The notes beneath the pieces are model-generated. The model was not told the DNA's origin and searched no databases. It worked only from the letters and a program-made list of their open reading frames with translations. From Adiantum capillus-veneris (lineage: Eukaryota > Streptophyta > Polypodiopsida > Polypodiales > Pteridaceae), in contig CM043959.1 of the NCBI GenBank assembly GCA_014529385.2, positions 62,261,753 to 62,325,752 on the forward strand: a stretch of 64,000 nucleotides of DNA. Direction: 5' to 3'. Made by a program: the position numbers and the translations under genes. Positions within the stretch are counted from its first letter, which is position 1; every line of letters begins with the position of its first letter. Shown one piece after another: positions 1 through 11,410 of this stretch.

Positions 1-538
1 CAAACTTTGGAGTTGTTTTGGGTTTGTTGTTTGCGGCATGGCTGATGTATTTTAGTTAGTGATACATGCAAGGTAGTCCACCATGTCACCTGCCGCCGCT
101 CCAGAAGCCCGTGGTGGGCACTGATCCTTAGAGGACACAAAAATATGTCCTTTGCCCTAAGGGCAAAGACCATTGGGCGCTTAAGTGGGAAAAAAAAAAC
201 TCCAGGCTTGCTGGCGATGGCGCAATAGAGTGCCGCGCGAGAGAGAGAAAGAGAATTTCCGAGCGTTGTTGTGTTGCCCGGAGGTCGCCCGTGTGACGTG
301 AACTATCCCCCATCCCGTCCTGCTCAAGATGAACCCACCCTGGTTGTGTTTGGTCGTGGTCTTTGTTCCCTCCTCTGTCACCGCAAGCGACCCTGCACAC
401 GAGCCAAGCTCGACTACGGTGCCTGCTAAGCGGCCATGCCCACACAGCCAAGCTTCGTAATTTTGCTTGCATGAACATGCAAAAAATGAGAAGTGGAGAG
501 GACCATGCCCTGCCTTCCAAACTTGGCTCTCATACCAA
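1..538. other. No gene recognised; probable inside edge of an older LTR element
   Basis: No open frame here resembles a protein I know. The stretch lies just left of a primer-binding-site-like motif and an LTR-like start, so I infer it is the leader of a minus-strand retroelement cut off by the window edge. It is moderately GC-rich with no retroelement protein motif. Confidence 0.3.
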
Positions 539-932
539 TGTAAGAACCCTAGGAGCTAGAGACCTGGATCCTCCACCCAGCCGCCCATACTTATAGGCTC
601 TTAGCCCTAGGATCCCCTGTCCACGCTGCTAGCTGGCCCATGGCCGGGGTCCGTGACCCCCCTTTAGGGTAGGGCCCTGCCCGTAGGACCCGTGTCCTGA
701 CAAAATAAGAGGTGGAATCACAAAACAGACCCCGTGACCTCTACACCAAGACTGTGCACAATAGCCTCATCATGGGAGCTACACAATAGGGGCACCACCT
801 AGTTTGGAAAGCGGCTAGGACACATGGTAGTGGGGGTTGGCACATAGCATAAGCAAAATGTGAGAGAAGGAGAGAGAGGGAGAGGAAGAGATCATTAGAG
901 ATTCATTAATATACGCTTCATAGACACCATAC
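523..932 (-). mobile_element. LTR-like sequence with primer binding site, older minus-strand element
   Basis: Read on the minus strand, positions 538-523 give TTGGTATGAGAGCC, close to the tRNA-iMet-type primer binding site of plant LTR elements. It directly follows a CA end, since the plus strand continues with TGTAAGAACC from 539. That is the normal order of a 5' LTR and PBS for a minus-strand element. Minus-strand TATATTAAT near 905-920 could be its TATA box. Copia-1 inserted into this sequence. No second LTR is in the window, so the call rests on the PBS-like motif alone. Confidence 0.35.
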
Positions 933-1075
933 TGTTGGAGCTATATATGGCTCACTCTACTGAACTTGGTCTCACCTATATATTTGTATCTTGTCCTCAA
1001 AATGAATCAGTCTTTGGGAGCGTATATGGTGTGTCTCTTGTCTCGTCTCTCTCTCTTTCTCTCTACATCTCAACA
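933..1075 (+). repeat. Copia-1 5' LTR (143 bp)
   Basis: Starts TGTTGGAGC, ends CTCAACA. It matches the 3' LTR at 6275-6421 base for base except that the CT-microsatellite near its end is 4 bp shorter. TATATAT near its start is a possible TATA box. The LTR is unusually short for an element carrying full gag-pol. Confidence 0.96.
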
Positions 1076-1089
1076 TGGTATCAGAGCGG
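1076..1089 (+). promoter_or_regulatory. Copia-1 primer binding site
   Basis: TGGTATCAGAGCGG starts immediately after the 5' LTR with no spacer. TGGTATCAGAGC is the classic complement of the 3' end of plant initiator tRNA-Met, which primes minus-strand DNA synthesis. Confidence 0.93.
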
Positions 1090-1845
1090 TAATGATCACG
1101 CGCCGATTCAATTCATGGTGACACAACAGTATGTGTATGCGATTCGCATGTAAGATTCAAAATTTCTACAAATTTTATTTTCGAGCGTTGATTCTTGTTA
1201 ATTGTGGTTTTTTTTTGTTAAGAAGAATATGATTAATGTTTTATGTGGCGTTTATTTATAATCAATCTAATCGTTGATTACGTTTTCTTGTTGATGACAC
1301 CCTGAACTTCATCTCAATTTTTCTTGCTGTTTTGCTCAAAATTTGGAGAAACGGGAAAAGCACAATGCAGCGTAGCGCAAATGGCACTTTTCGTCCAAAA
1401 CTTGTTAGTCTCCTCGAGCTCTTTGATTTGAGTTCTAGGTTTGCATCAATCGGAGTTCGCAGCAGAAAGTTATGCTGTTTTTAATGCAATAGAGCTTGAC
1501 GCAGCTTTCTTCGTCCTACTTCTTCGTGAAGCGTCCGCGATCGTTTTTCTTATTTTGGCGTTAACTTTTTCGAGAAGATTTAGATTTTTGCTATTCGTAT
1601 TGTGGCCGTCAATCTTGCGTCTCATGCCACTCTATTTTTAGGACTTGTTTATTATTAGCGTCTCCTTTACCCTGTCTTTTTTGGGTAACGTCTCTCACAT
1701 CTTTGGACGTTCCTTGAGCATCCTTCTTACGTTTATCGTTGACAGAATGCAGTACTCATATCTCTCTCATTCTCAATTGCGGCCTTCACCATATATGGTG
1801 TGCAGATTCTGTGATCTTATCTTATACGTCTTCTCGCAACAAGAT
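1090..1845 (+). other. Copia-1 untranslated leader
   Basis: This ~750-bp AT-rich stretch separates the primer site from the gag start. The frame upstream of 1846 is open back to 1645, but the gag-like sequence begins at the ATG at 1846, so I treat the rest as leader. The matching leader of Copia-2 (35199-35957) is clearly homologous but carries several indels, which fits non-coding sequence. Confidence 0.7.
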
Positions 1846-4800
1846 ATGGCTATGAATATTCTCGTCAATGGCTTTCCTTCTGGCCAACGTTCTGTTCCTC
1901 CTTTCCAAGGTCAAGGATTTCCAGGCTGGAAAGCAAAGATGTTGTTAATTCTTGTAGGCAATGAACTCTCCGATGTTGTTCTTGGAAATTGTGTTTGTCC
2001 GCCTCAGCCTGTTGATACGGATAATGATAACGTGCTTATCACTGAAGAACCTATATTTGAAGATTGGAATGTTGCCTATACGGATTGGCAACGACATGAT
2101 AAAGCAGCTCGTCGGTATATTCTTTCTGCTCTTACTGATTCCCTTTTGCTTGATATGTATGAATTGCCTACTTCCCAAGACATATGGAAGTACCTTGTTG
2201 CAAACTTTCAGAAGAAATCTGTTACAGAAATACTTTATTTGAGAGGGTTGCTTAACAAGTTACAATATGAAGTTGGTACTGCCATGACGGGACATATTGA
2301 GTCTTTCAAATCTATTATTAATCAACTTGCTGCTGCCGGTGATCCTGTTCCACAAAAGCAACTGATTACACTTCTCCTTGATACGGTGAAGGACTCTTCT
2401 TATGATAACATTGTTACTATTCTCTCTAATAAAGATGGTCTTGATTTCGACCAAGCTTGCATGTCTTTAATTGAATACTCTCAACGTCAAGAACGTTGGA
2501 ATGCTGGTCACGATACAGCTATGATTTCACAAGAGGAGACTGAGTCACAACACATGGAACGTGCTTTTAATGCTCGAAGGCGTCCATTTCAACGAGGAAA
2601 CCGCAGAGGTGGTCGTCGTGGTAATATTTTCTCTCGTCTCAAATTTCCTAATAAGCAATGTTCTTACTGCAATAGAAATGGCCATACTGAAGATGATTGT
2701 TGGGCACGTCAATATGATGAAGAACACAATATTACCACAAAACAACCACGTTTATCTAGAGACTCTTCTTCTTCTTCTTGTGAATATTGTGGACGATCTG
2801 ATCATCCCACTCATATGTGCTATAAGCGTCGATTCGACACAGATCGGAATAGAGCATATGCTACTGAACATTGAAACAACATTGTACCAGAAACAAGCTG
2901 CGTCCTATGTTCAGTTTCTCCAGACAGAATACTTCATGTACGTGATGGATCACTTTTTATTGTCGATTCTGGTGCTACACGAAATATAACATATCAGTCT
3001 AAGTGGCTCCATAACTATCATCCACTGCCAGTTCAACGTGTTGTTTATCTTGCTGATGATACTACTTGTCAAGTAAAGGGTATTGGAGACTTATATCTTG
3101 GTACCTTATCTTCTTCCACTCGAATTTTGGGAGAAGTATTACATGTACCAGATCTTCAACGTAATCTTCTTTCAGTTGCTAGACTTGTTGATCTTGGTCT
3201 TTTTGTTGGATTTGATTATACCAAATGCCGAATTGAGAAAGATGGACAGACTATAGCCACTGCTCCTTGAAACGGTAATTTATTTGAACTCTCTCTCAAC
3301 GATGCTGTAGAAAATATTGTCACTGCTCCAGGTGATCATGATTGCAAAGTATGGCATCACCATTTTGTTCATGCTGATTTCTCAAAACTCCTTGATCTTC
3401 AACGTCGTGATCTTGTTCATGGCATGGATCTTAAAGCCCATCCCCATATGGGAATTTGTGAATTTTGTGCTCTTGGGAAACACAATCGTAAACCCTTTCC
3501 TCTTTCAAATACAACTCATTCTTATGACATCTTGGATCTTGTTCATACTGATATATGTGGACCTCTACCTTCTTCGAGATCACAATATCGCTACTTCATT
3601 ACTTTCATTGATGATTTCTCAAGGTATACGACTGTATTTCTTCTTAGACAAAAATCTGAAGCCTTATCTGTTTTCAAACAATTCCACAAGGCTGCGGAAC
3701 TTCAAACTGGTCATCGCCTTAAGAAGCTTCGTAGTGACAATGGAGGGGAATATGTTTCTCGAGAGTTTGTGAGTTACTGTGCTGACAATGGAATTCATCA
3801 TGAACACACTATTCCATATTTGCCTCAACAGAATGGTGTTGCTGAACGAAAGAATCGCACTATTCTCAATGCTGTAAGATGTATGCTGATTCATTCTGGC
3901 TTATCTCGTGTTTTTTGGGCTGAAGCTACTTTGACATCAGTATTTATTCAGAATCATCTTCCTACTACTGCACCCTCTGGTAAGATACCCATCACAGCAT
4001 GGACAGGTGACATTCCTTCTATATCTCATTTTCGAACCTTTGGATGTATTGCTTATATTCATGCTCCCAAAGAAACACGAACAAAGCTTGATGCTCCTGG
4101 TCTTAAAGTTATTTTTATTGGATATTCTGACACTTCCAAAGGCTACAAATTCTATCACCCTTCCTCCAAGAAAGTAATTGTGAATCGTGATGCTACTTTT
4201 AACGAGCAGCTTATGGGAGGCTCATGGTCCATGGATGATTCTGATGATACTAAATCATTGCTTCACGCTTTTCCATTTCTTTCAGAAGATGAAACTCTTC
4301 CTATAGAGCAACTTTCCTCCTCACAACCATCCATTCCAAATGTTTCCAATGACGATATTGATATTTTTGTTGATCTGCCTATTGATTTTGAACATGGCTC
4401 ATGTCATGTTTATGATGACGATATTGCTGATAATGCTTTTTCTACTTCTGAAGATCCCGTTACATATGATGAAGCTATCTCTTCACCACAAAAGGATCAA
4501 TGGCAAGAGGCTATGGAAGTAGAGTACGATTCTCTTATCTCTAAAGGTACATGGATACTAACTGAATTACCTCCTGGTCGTACAGCTATTAAATGTAGGT
4601 GGGTGTATAAAACAAAAGTAAAAGCAGATGGATCTTTTGACAAGTTCAAGGCGCGTTTAGTTGCAAAAGGTTACTCCCAAGTAGCTGGTGTTGATTATCA
4701 AGAGACTTTTTCACCAGTTGTTTGCATTACAAGTGTTCGAGTTTTATTGGCATTTGCTATTCAATTTGATTTAGAAGCTCGTCAAATGGATATGCGAACT

Positions 4801-6027
4801 GCTTTTCTTAATGGTGACTTGGAAGAGGAAATTTATATGGAACAACCAGAAGGCTTTGTTATTCCAGGTAAAGAAGACCTTGTTGCTCAACTCCATAAGG
4901 CACTATATGGTCTCAAACAAGCTTCACGAGCCTGGTATACAAAATTTGATCTTTTTCTCACCTCTAAAGGATTCATCTCTTGCTCGTCAGACCCCAACTT
5001 ATACATAAAACGCCAAGGTAGTAGTTTTGTGATTCTTGCTCTTTATGTGGATGATACCATCCTTGTTTCCAATGATTTGGGATTTCTTCAGCAAGTGAAA
5101 AAGTTATTGTCTTCTGCATTCGATATGGTGGATCTTGGAGAGATTCACTCTTGTCTTGGCATTCGAATCCAACGGAACCGTACAAAAGGTATTTTATTCC
5201 TTCGACAGTCAAAGTTTATTGTAGATACTATTTAAAAATTTGGTATGGAATCTGCACATTCAGCCAACACACCTTGTCTTGCGAGCTCTACGAAGAATAC
5301 TTCTGACAATGGCGGTCAACTTGTCACAAATCAACCTTATGCTAACTTGATTGGATGTCTTCATTTTGTTGGCATGAACACTCGTCCTGATATTCTGTTT
5401 GCTGCTAACTATCTTGGACAACATCTTGCATGTCCTTCTCTTAAGCATTGGTCTGCTGCAAAGCGTGTATTGAAATACTTGAAAGGCACTACAGATTTTG
5501 GTTTAGTCTATTGACGAAAACTCACATCGGATTCTATGCAATCTCTTTCTCTTTTGGGTTACACAGATGCAGACTGGGCAAGCTCACATTTATCTATGCG
5601 ATCTACTAATTGCTTCTTTATAAATGGTTGTCTTGTTTCTTGGACCAGCAAGAAACAACGTTGTGTTGCAGTTTCTACGACTGAGTCAAAATATGTTGCG
5701 GCATCACTTGCAGCTCGTGAGTTGATTTGGCTTCGACAAATGCTGGTTGATATTGATCACTCTCCTCTTTCTAGCACACCCTTGCGGTGTGACAACCAAA
5801 GTGCTATTAGTCTTGCAAAAGACTATGTTCAACATAATAAGTCAAAGCACATTGCTGTCCATTATCATTATGTCAGGTATGAAGTACGCAAGGGAACCAT
5901 TATGGTTGAACACTGTCCAAGTGACCAGATGATTGCAGACATTCTGACCAAAGGCCTCAATGAGTCACGTTTCATCCTCTTGCGCTCGGAGCTTGGAGTT
6001 GCTTCGGCCTCACTCTTTCTAGATTAG
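1846..6027 (+). pseudogene. Copia-1 gag-pol polyprotein with four in-frame stops
   Basis: One frame runs from the ATG at 1846 to the stop at 6025-6027 (about 1,393 codons) with no frameshift, broken only by TGA at 2872, TGA at 3268, TAA at 5233 and TGA at 5512. Visible in order: gag with two CCHC knuckles (2659-2700 and 2779-2820); protease DSG with its Asp at 2965; integrase H-H-C-C finger (about 3349-3460) and catalytic triad D 3550, D 3736, E 3844; reverse transcriptase YVDD at 5044-5055; RNase H ending near 5990 with the KHIAVHYHYVR segment typical of Copia. All visible catalytic residues are intact. At each stop Copia-2 has CGA, CGA, CAA and CGA, so all four are C-to-T changes. An in-frame 6-bp deletion near 5608 is also seen against Copia-2. 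Confidence 0.95.
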
Positions 6028-6274
6028 CTTCTTTTCTATTGTAATAGCTTTGTACATATGACATTGTAATCTTTTAGGTATCATGCACTATGCACACTCC
6101 ACATTTGCACCTTGTGATATCTAAGTCACTTGAATATTTGTACATAGATGCACAATTCACTTTCACATCATCACCGCTGGTTCATATTTCACATTGTATA
6201 GGGGCTTGGGTTTTTCCCTTGAACTCCCCAAGGGTTTTTTCATCCAAAGCTAGAGACCTTTGTTTGAGTGGGGG
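6028..6274 (+). promoter_or_regulatory. Copia-1 3' untranslated region and polypurine tract
   Basis: After the gag-pol stop, about 235 bp of non-coding sequence leads to GAGTGGGGG, which abuts the TG start of the 3' LTR at 6275. A purine run at this place primes plus-strand synthesis. Copia-2 has GAGTGGAGG at the same position. Confidence 0.85.
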
Positions 6275-6421
6275 TGTTGGAGCTATATATGGCTCACTCT
6301 ACTGAACTTGGTCTCACCTATATATTTGTATCTTGTCCTCAAAATGAATCAGTCTTTGGGAGCGTATATGGTGTGTCTCTTGTCTCGTCTCTCTCTCTCT
6401 CTTTCTCTCTACATCTCAACA
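6275..6421 (+). repeat. Copia-1 3' LTR (147 bp)
   Basis: Identical to the 5' LTR apart from 4 extra bases in its CT run. The absence of substitutions suggests recent insertion, although only about 143 sites can be compared. It is followed by the target duplication CATAC. Confidence 0.96.
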
Positions 6422-6426
6422 CATAC

Positions 6427-7383
6427 AAACAGTTACAAGAGGAATTGCACATAATTGGCATCTCACAAACTCATGTGTGTATGGTAACTTTAACCTCTTG
6501 GCCATTAAGAAACCAAAACAAAGGACCATAGCCAATACTATTCCATAGTAGAACTATGTGTGCATAGAGGTGCATACTGAAGGATGTACATATGAGAGCG
6601 TGCGTGCTAGAGCTTGATTGTGTGTGTGTGTGAAAGCTTTGAGTCCATGTTTACAAAAGAGAAGGACTCTTTTTATAGGCCAAAAGAGTGATTAGGGAAG
6701 AGATTATGAGCAAGAAAAGTTATTACAAAGTAACCTCAGCTAGAGGCATTCCCCCAATGAGAGAACTTCGTGTGCCCTATTTATTGACCAATTTCCACCT
6801 AATCGCCTTCATCACTACAAACTTTGTGTCCATGCCTCCTTCCATAGATTGAGTCCAAGAGCTTCCTTATAATTTGAGAGAATCTTGATAAAATAAGAGA
6901 AAATTAAGCAAGAATGGAGAGAAACCTATAAGAAATTGTGTGTGTGTAGTTGGATAACCATGACTTCTTCCCATGTGAATAGATAGGCTCCACCATTTTG
7001 GCCATATCTCCCAAACCGTAGCTTCAAAAATTATAAGCAAAATAGGGAAAAAAATATCAACTCAACGCCTACAACTTTGTTGTTAAAATTTTTTCCAATT
7101 TGAAATGGAAAAAATAGAGAAAAATACCATAAAAAATATGTGTCCGTCTTTTCCCTTCCAAAAGTCTTCCAGGTGGTCCCCTCTTTACTCCATGTTCAAG
7201 CCATCCACAACCAACACCCTCTCCTCGATTCATTTGTTGGTCAATTATGTCAAGAATAGGGATTTGATTGAATACCTAGATAAAATTTCATGGTCCTCTT
7301 TCTTCACCTGCAAGATTCATCCTAATGTGATATGCAATGAAATGTATTATTTTATTACAAGAGCTAGAAAAAAATGACTTACC
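6427..7383. other. No gene recognised
   Basis: Continuation of the sequence into which Copia-1 inserted. Short GT runs occur near 6620 and 6940. Open frames here are short and look unlike known proteins. Confidence 0.4.
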
Positions 7384-8602
7384 TCAAAAGCACTGAGCCA
7401 CCATATGCTGGTTTCTAACTGAACACTGAAGTATAAAGGATCGTTAGTAGGGAATTTTGAAAGTGCCCTATTCATTAATGTGATTGTCAGTTGCTATAGC
7501 TTCTCCTCTTTAAGAATGTCACACTCATCTAGCTTCAAGAAAAAATGTAGCACACCACCAAACTCTTCAAATGTGATATTGTAGAACTCTACCATTCTAG
7601 TTTGCAACAAAATAAGGCTCATGAAGATATTGTTGTACTCACTGTAAGTTGTAGTTGTTCCTTGTAATTTGTAATTACTTTGAATATAAAATGGACATCC
7701 AAGTAAGTCATTCTCTGTGTTGTTGAGCTGAAGTCTCTCTTTCCACACACTTTCTATTGTTGGTAGTAGCTTAGAATTTATTCCCTTCTTAGAAAATATG
7801 AAGAAGATAGATTGTTACATAGCTGAATACCCTCTCTTGCTCATGTCAAGTGAGTGAAGTGTTCCTTGTATCTCTGTGGCTCGTACTGTATTCTTTAAAG
7901 TAAAATAGTCCATGATATACCACTGCAAATCCTTAAACTTTTTGTCATTGATTATATCTTGCGCAATACTACTGCTTATCACACGCTTCAAATGCTTTCC
8001 TAAATTGGCTTTCGGATCAATGTCTTCCTTGTCCAGATAGATATCATGTCTATAAAGAAAGAAATACATAAAGTCAAAGCGTTACATAGATAGCATGTCT
8101 AGTTGAAATACTTAAGAAAGGTTGAACTCCTCATCTTAGTGCTTGGATTCTTTTTTTAAGACCACCAAATTTAACTTTCAAGGTTTCAAGATTTTGTAGT
8201 TTCTTCTTTTTGCACACAAGTGCCCATGCTTGTATCTTTCTTTTGTAAGGTATGTACCTTTTCTTGCAAGATCTGTAATTCCTATGTGTAGTACTACAAT
8301 ATGGTTTTCTGGTCATTAAAATGAAAATGAGAGAGTTGTAGAATATCTTTTTCTTGATCATGAAGCATGCATCTCTGTTTTTCAGCTCGGTCAGCTAAAG
8401 CTTTGCAATAGCCAAGCAAGATATTCTCTCCATCACCAGTAAAGGTCAATAAACTAATAGGATTTGTAAATGCTATTTCTTGAGCATGAAGCATGCATCT
8501 GTGTTTTTCAGCTCGGTCAGCTAAAGCTTTGCAATAGCCAAGCAAGCCATTCTCTCCATCACCAGTAAAGGTAAATAAACTAATAGGATTTGTAAATGCA
8601 GG
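7384..8602 (-). pseudogene. Remnant of an unidentified intron-containing gene
   Basis: I do not recognise the protein. On the minus strand an exon-like open stretch begins after a convincing acceptor (TTTCTTTATAG ending about 8052) and stays in one frame to about 7494, with a TAA at 7815-7817 in between. It is leucine-, lysine- and aspartate-rich (for example IDPKANLGKHLKRVISS). Further on, GAG followed by GTAAGT at 7383-7378 looks like a splice donor. Upstream (8130-8600), Lys/Glu/Gln-rich segments such as KKLQNLETLKVKFGG suggest a coiled coil and include a duplicated segment. Splice-like sites point to a host gene rather than a retroelement, and the in-frame stop suggests decay. Exon limits are guesses. 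Confidence 0.4.
8351..8602 (-). repeat. 126-bp tandem duplication in the gene remnant
   Basis: Two adjacent ~126-bp copies (anchor TGAAGCATGC at 8361 and 8487) differ at only a few positions. Both stay open on the minus strand and encode LGYCKALADRAEK twice; 126 is a multiple of three, so the duplication keeps the frame. Confidence 0.85.
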
Positions 8603-9855
8603 AGAGGCATTAGTCTTAAGATTAATAGGATAGAGAAAACCATGTGTCCAAGTGTCTACATGTTTTTCTCCCTCTGCTCCGAGTCTTTCTATTTTGTGCT
8701 AGTGTCACTTGTGTGTTAGTTTTGCTTCTCTTACATAATGGATCATATTGAGGACCCAAGTCAATGTGTAGATAATATTTAGGATGATTGGCCATAAGGT
8801 TTATGGGTGTGGAGGAGATGGCCCTTAGTGGTTAGTGCAAGGAGGACAAGAAAGCCATTCGTGCTCAATGCAAGAAACATTGCGGAGAGAAAAAAGCTAA
8901 GTTGTTGAATCTCTCTCCAAGATGACGAGATGCATTAAATGTAGCTAAAAAGAGGAATTCCCTCAATCATCACGATCGTTATGATGGTATAAAAAGAATC
9001 TACTTGGAAGTAGACTTTTTTAGCGAATGTAATGATGACACCTTTTCTTTTACCACACCCATTTTCTAGAGAGAGAACGCCAAAATTTCTATTTTCTTAC
9101 AAGGCCCTCCAAATGACCTCCAAAATTTCCAAATGTTTCCTTCATTGATATTGCTTGATTTTCTCCATCTATTTTCTTTTATTTGTCTCTAGCTTTTTAT
9201 CAAGTTTGAGATCATCTCCATCATCGATATTTGAGTCGTATTCATCTATCTTTTTCTTTTTTGCAGCTATCTTTGCAAGCCGCTCCTCTTGCAACCATTG
9301 AGCCTCCTCCATTGACCTTTGGGCCTAGGTTTTCAGAATTTTCTCAGTTGGTTTGCATTCTTTTTGGACCAGGGGAAAAGAGATGTTGTCCTCTTCTTCA
9401 TCCTCTCCTGTTGTCTAGTACTCCGATGGAGTATCTTTATTCCTTGGCTTGATTTCTCCACTAAATTGCATGTATAATCTGGTAGCTTCACTATTGGGGG
9501 TCTTTGCCCTAGAGCTTATTCCTCTAGTCCGTCTTTTGGTTGGGGTAGTGAAATAACTTCAAAAGAGAGGACTTTGTGCTTTGTTTTATGGAGCAAATCC
9601 AGTTGAGACTATGCTGGTGGCAACTGGTTGATCATCCCTAGAGCCTGGTAGGCTATCCTTGTGAGTGCAGGGCTTGCATTCATATACATTTTGTTTCTTG
9701 TTTCAGTCACTACCTTTTAGATTTGATTCAAGTAGATTTTCTAGGATGTAATTTTCCAAATCAGAGCGGATAACCCTTTTCTCTGCTAGTCCCATGGCCA
9801 TGACTACCGCTATAGGCACGTCTCGCTGGTTACATGCGAGACACATGTCAGAGGT
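8603..9855. other. No gene recognised
   Basis: No frame shows a family I can name. A Cys-rich minus-strand frame (9703-10035) exists, but part of its Cys content is the translated palindrome described next, so I do not call it. Confidence 0.4.
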
Positions 9856-11052
9856 ACATGGATCACAATCCATGTTGGAACACGCACATTTGGGAATTGT
9901 GTTGATACCATCTAGTAGAGAATGATATGAGTATGCTATATGGTCCAAAACTTTTTTGTTGAATAAGGATAGTCCTTGGGAAATTTCCACAGACTTAGGG
10001 GGCTTTGGTACTTTGGCTAGGGTTTTGGTATCCAAATGACCAAAACTTTAGGGTTAGGATTTGCTTGGAAATTAGGACCATGATGGTTAGGTTTTGGCTT
10101 GAAACAATGGAAAAAGTGCATGGATTGTGATCCATGTTTGACAGTCTTTTGAAGTGAAACTTGGCATACATGTCCCTGTAGCCTATCCTAGTACAATGGA
10201 GAAATCTTTTCAGTTTTGGATAAGGTTTTCCTAAGTTTACCCAATTCCTTAATTTATGTCCCAATTTGGTCCGACTTTGTCATATTGGATTTTTAGTTCA
10301 AGCTTTGATAGCTCCATGCGGTTGTACAACTTGAGATTTTGTAAATGTGATGATTGGAAGTTGAAGTTCAATCCCAACTCTATGTGTCTATCCAATTTCA
10401 TAACAATTGGGGTTTGTTTGACCATCCCAGCTTTGCTTACAAGTTTGGCCCACTTTAATGAGAATATTTTGCACTGTTTTGGATACACTGAGCATGCCAA
10501 TTCCTTAAATACACTAACTTGACCAAATACATAGACTCTAGTACATGCACTCTAAAATTGCTTAACTTTGCAAATTGATCCACTTTATGCACCAAAACAT
10601 TGGAAATTGTCATACAATTTCATCTTTGACCTGTATAATCAATTTGCACCCCATTCTTGATAATTCTTCTCAAAGGGTACATGGATCACAATCCATGTTT
10701 TGTGATCAAAAGTAACCAAATTTTGTGGGATGGATTTTGGCATGTTTGCAAAGCTTATTGGTCATCTTATTTCTGATTTTGGATCATTTTTAAAAATCCT
10801 AGGTCAAAATGACCATTTGCAGACTGATTTTCTATTTTTTCAAGGTTTTTGAGTCACTATTCCCAAGGTGATATCTAACTATGCGGATACTTTTTACCTC
10901 TGTCTAGAAATTTGAAGTACATGGATCGCGTTCCATGTTGAGCAATATTTTCAAAGTGTGATTAGAGTAGTGAAAAGGTGCTATTTAGAGGATAATTTTG
11001 CAACAAAAATATGTGGATTAGGGGGTGAGGGGACATGGATCATGATCCATGT
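9856..11052. repeat. Five dispersed copies of a 20-bp palindrome
   Basis: Near-identical palindromes occur at 9856-9875, 10118-10137, 10679-10698, 10919-10938 and 11033-11052. The last, ACATGGATCATGATCCATGT, is a perfect palindrome. The first and third read ACATGGATCACAATCCATGT, and the second is the same motif in reverse orientation with its first base changed. The flanks between copies are not obviously alike, so this is not a simple tandem array. No protein frame explains it. Confidence 0.8.
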
Positions 11053-11333
11053 TCCACTTTCTTTTGGAACTGTGTTTGCATGGGTGAATTTGGCCCTGTG
11101 TGGAGATTCCATCGGTGAAAAGTTTTTGGATTTGGACTTCATTTGGTGTCCCACTGGGCCTATGACACTTTGCAAAACATTTTGCCTCACGTAGTTGTTG
11201 TGATGGTTTTTGTGCAGTGTGGACCAGTCAGAATTGATCTTGGATAGGTAAGGTTCATACATGTAAAATCTATTGGAGTATGGGGTCTGTGAGTGTCCGT
11301 GGAAAGCGAAAATTGATAGGCTGCTCTAGGTCG

Positions 11334-11339
<6 letters not shown>
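11053..11339. other. No gene recognised
   Basis: Unique-looking sequence between the last palindrome and the TC microsatellite. No supported feature. Confidence 0.4.

Positions 11340-11408
<69 letters not shown>
11340..11408. repeat. (TC)n microsatellite
   Basis: About 34 uninterrupted TC dinucleotides. Confidence 0.98.

Positions 11409-11410
<2 letters not shown>

Larger units (their letters stand above)
933..6421 (+). mobile_element. Copia-1: complete Ty1/Copia LTR retrotransposon
   Basis: The element is 5,489 bp and bounded by near-identical short LTRs that begin TGTTGG and end CAACA. It is flanked by a perfect 5-bp target duplication CATAC (928-932 and 6422-6426), so it is an undisturbed single insertion. 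Order is LTR, primer binding site, leader, gag, protease, integrase, reverse transcriptase, RNase H, polypurine tract, LTR. Integrase precedes reverse transcriptase, the diagnostic Copia order. Four stop codons in one continuous frame make this copy non-autonomous. A sister copy of the family is at 35036-40522. Confidence 0.97.

Noticed and set aside
2872-5514. U-to-C RNA editing as a way to rescue the Copia-1 stops (TGA and TAA to CGA and CAA)
   Set aside because: U-to-C editing in ferns, lycophytes and hornworts is known in organelles, not for nuclear retroelement transcripts. DNA-level C-to-T decay is simpler. RNA reads over the four sites would settle it.
9703-10035. Cys-rich 110-codon minus-strand open frame as a possible small Cys-rich protein
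   Set aside because: Part of its Cys content comes from translating the 20-bp palindrome at 9856, and no signal peptide or family pattern is visible.
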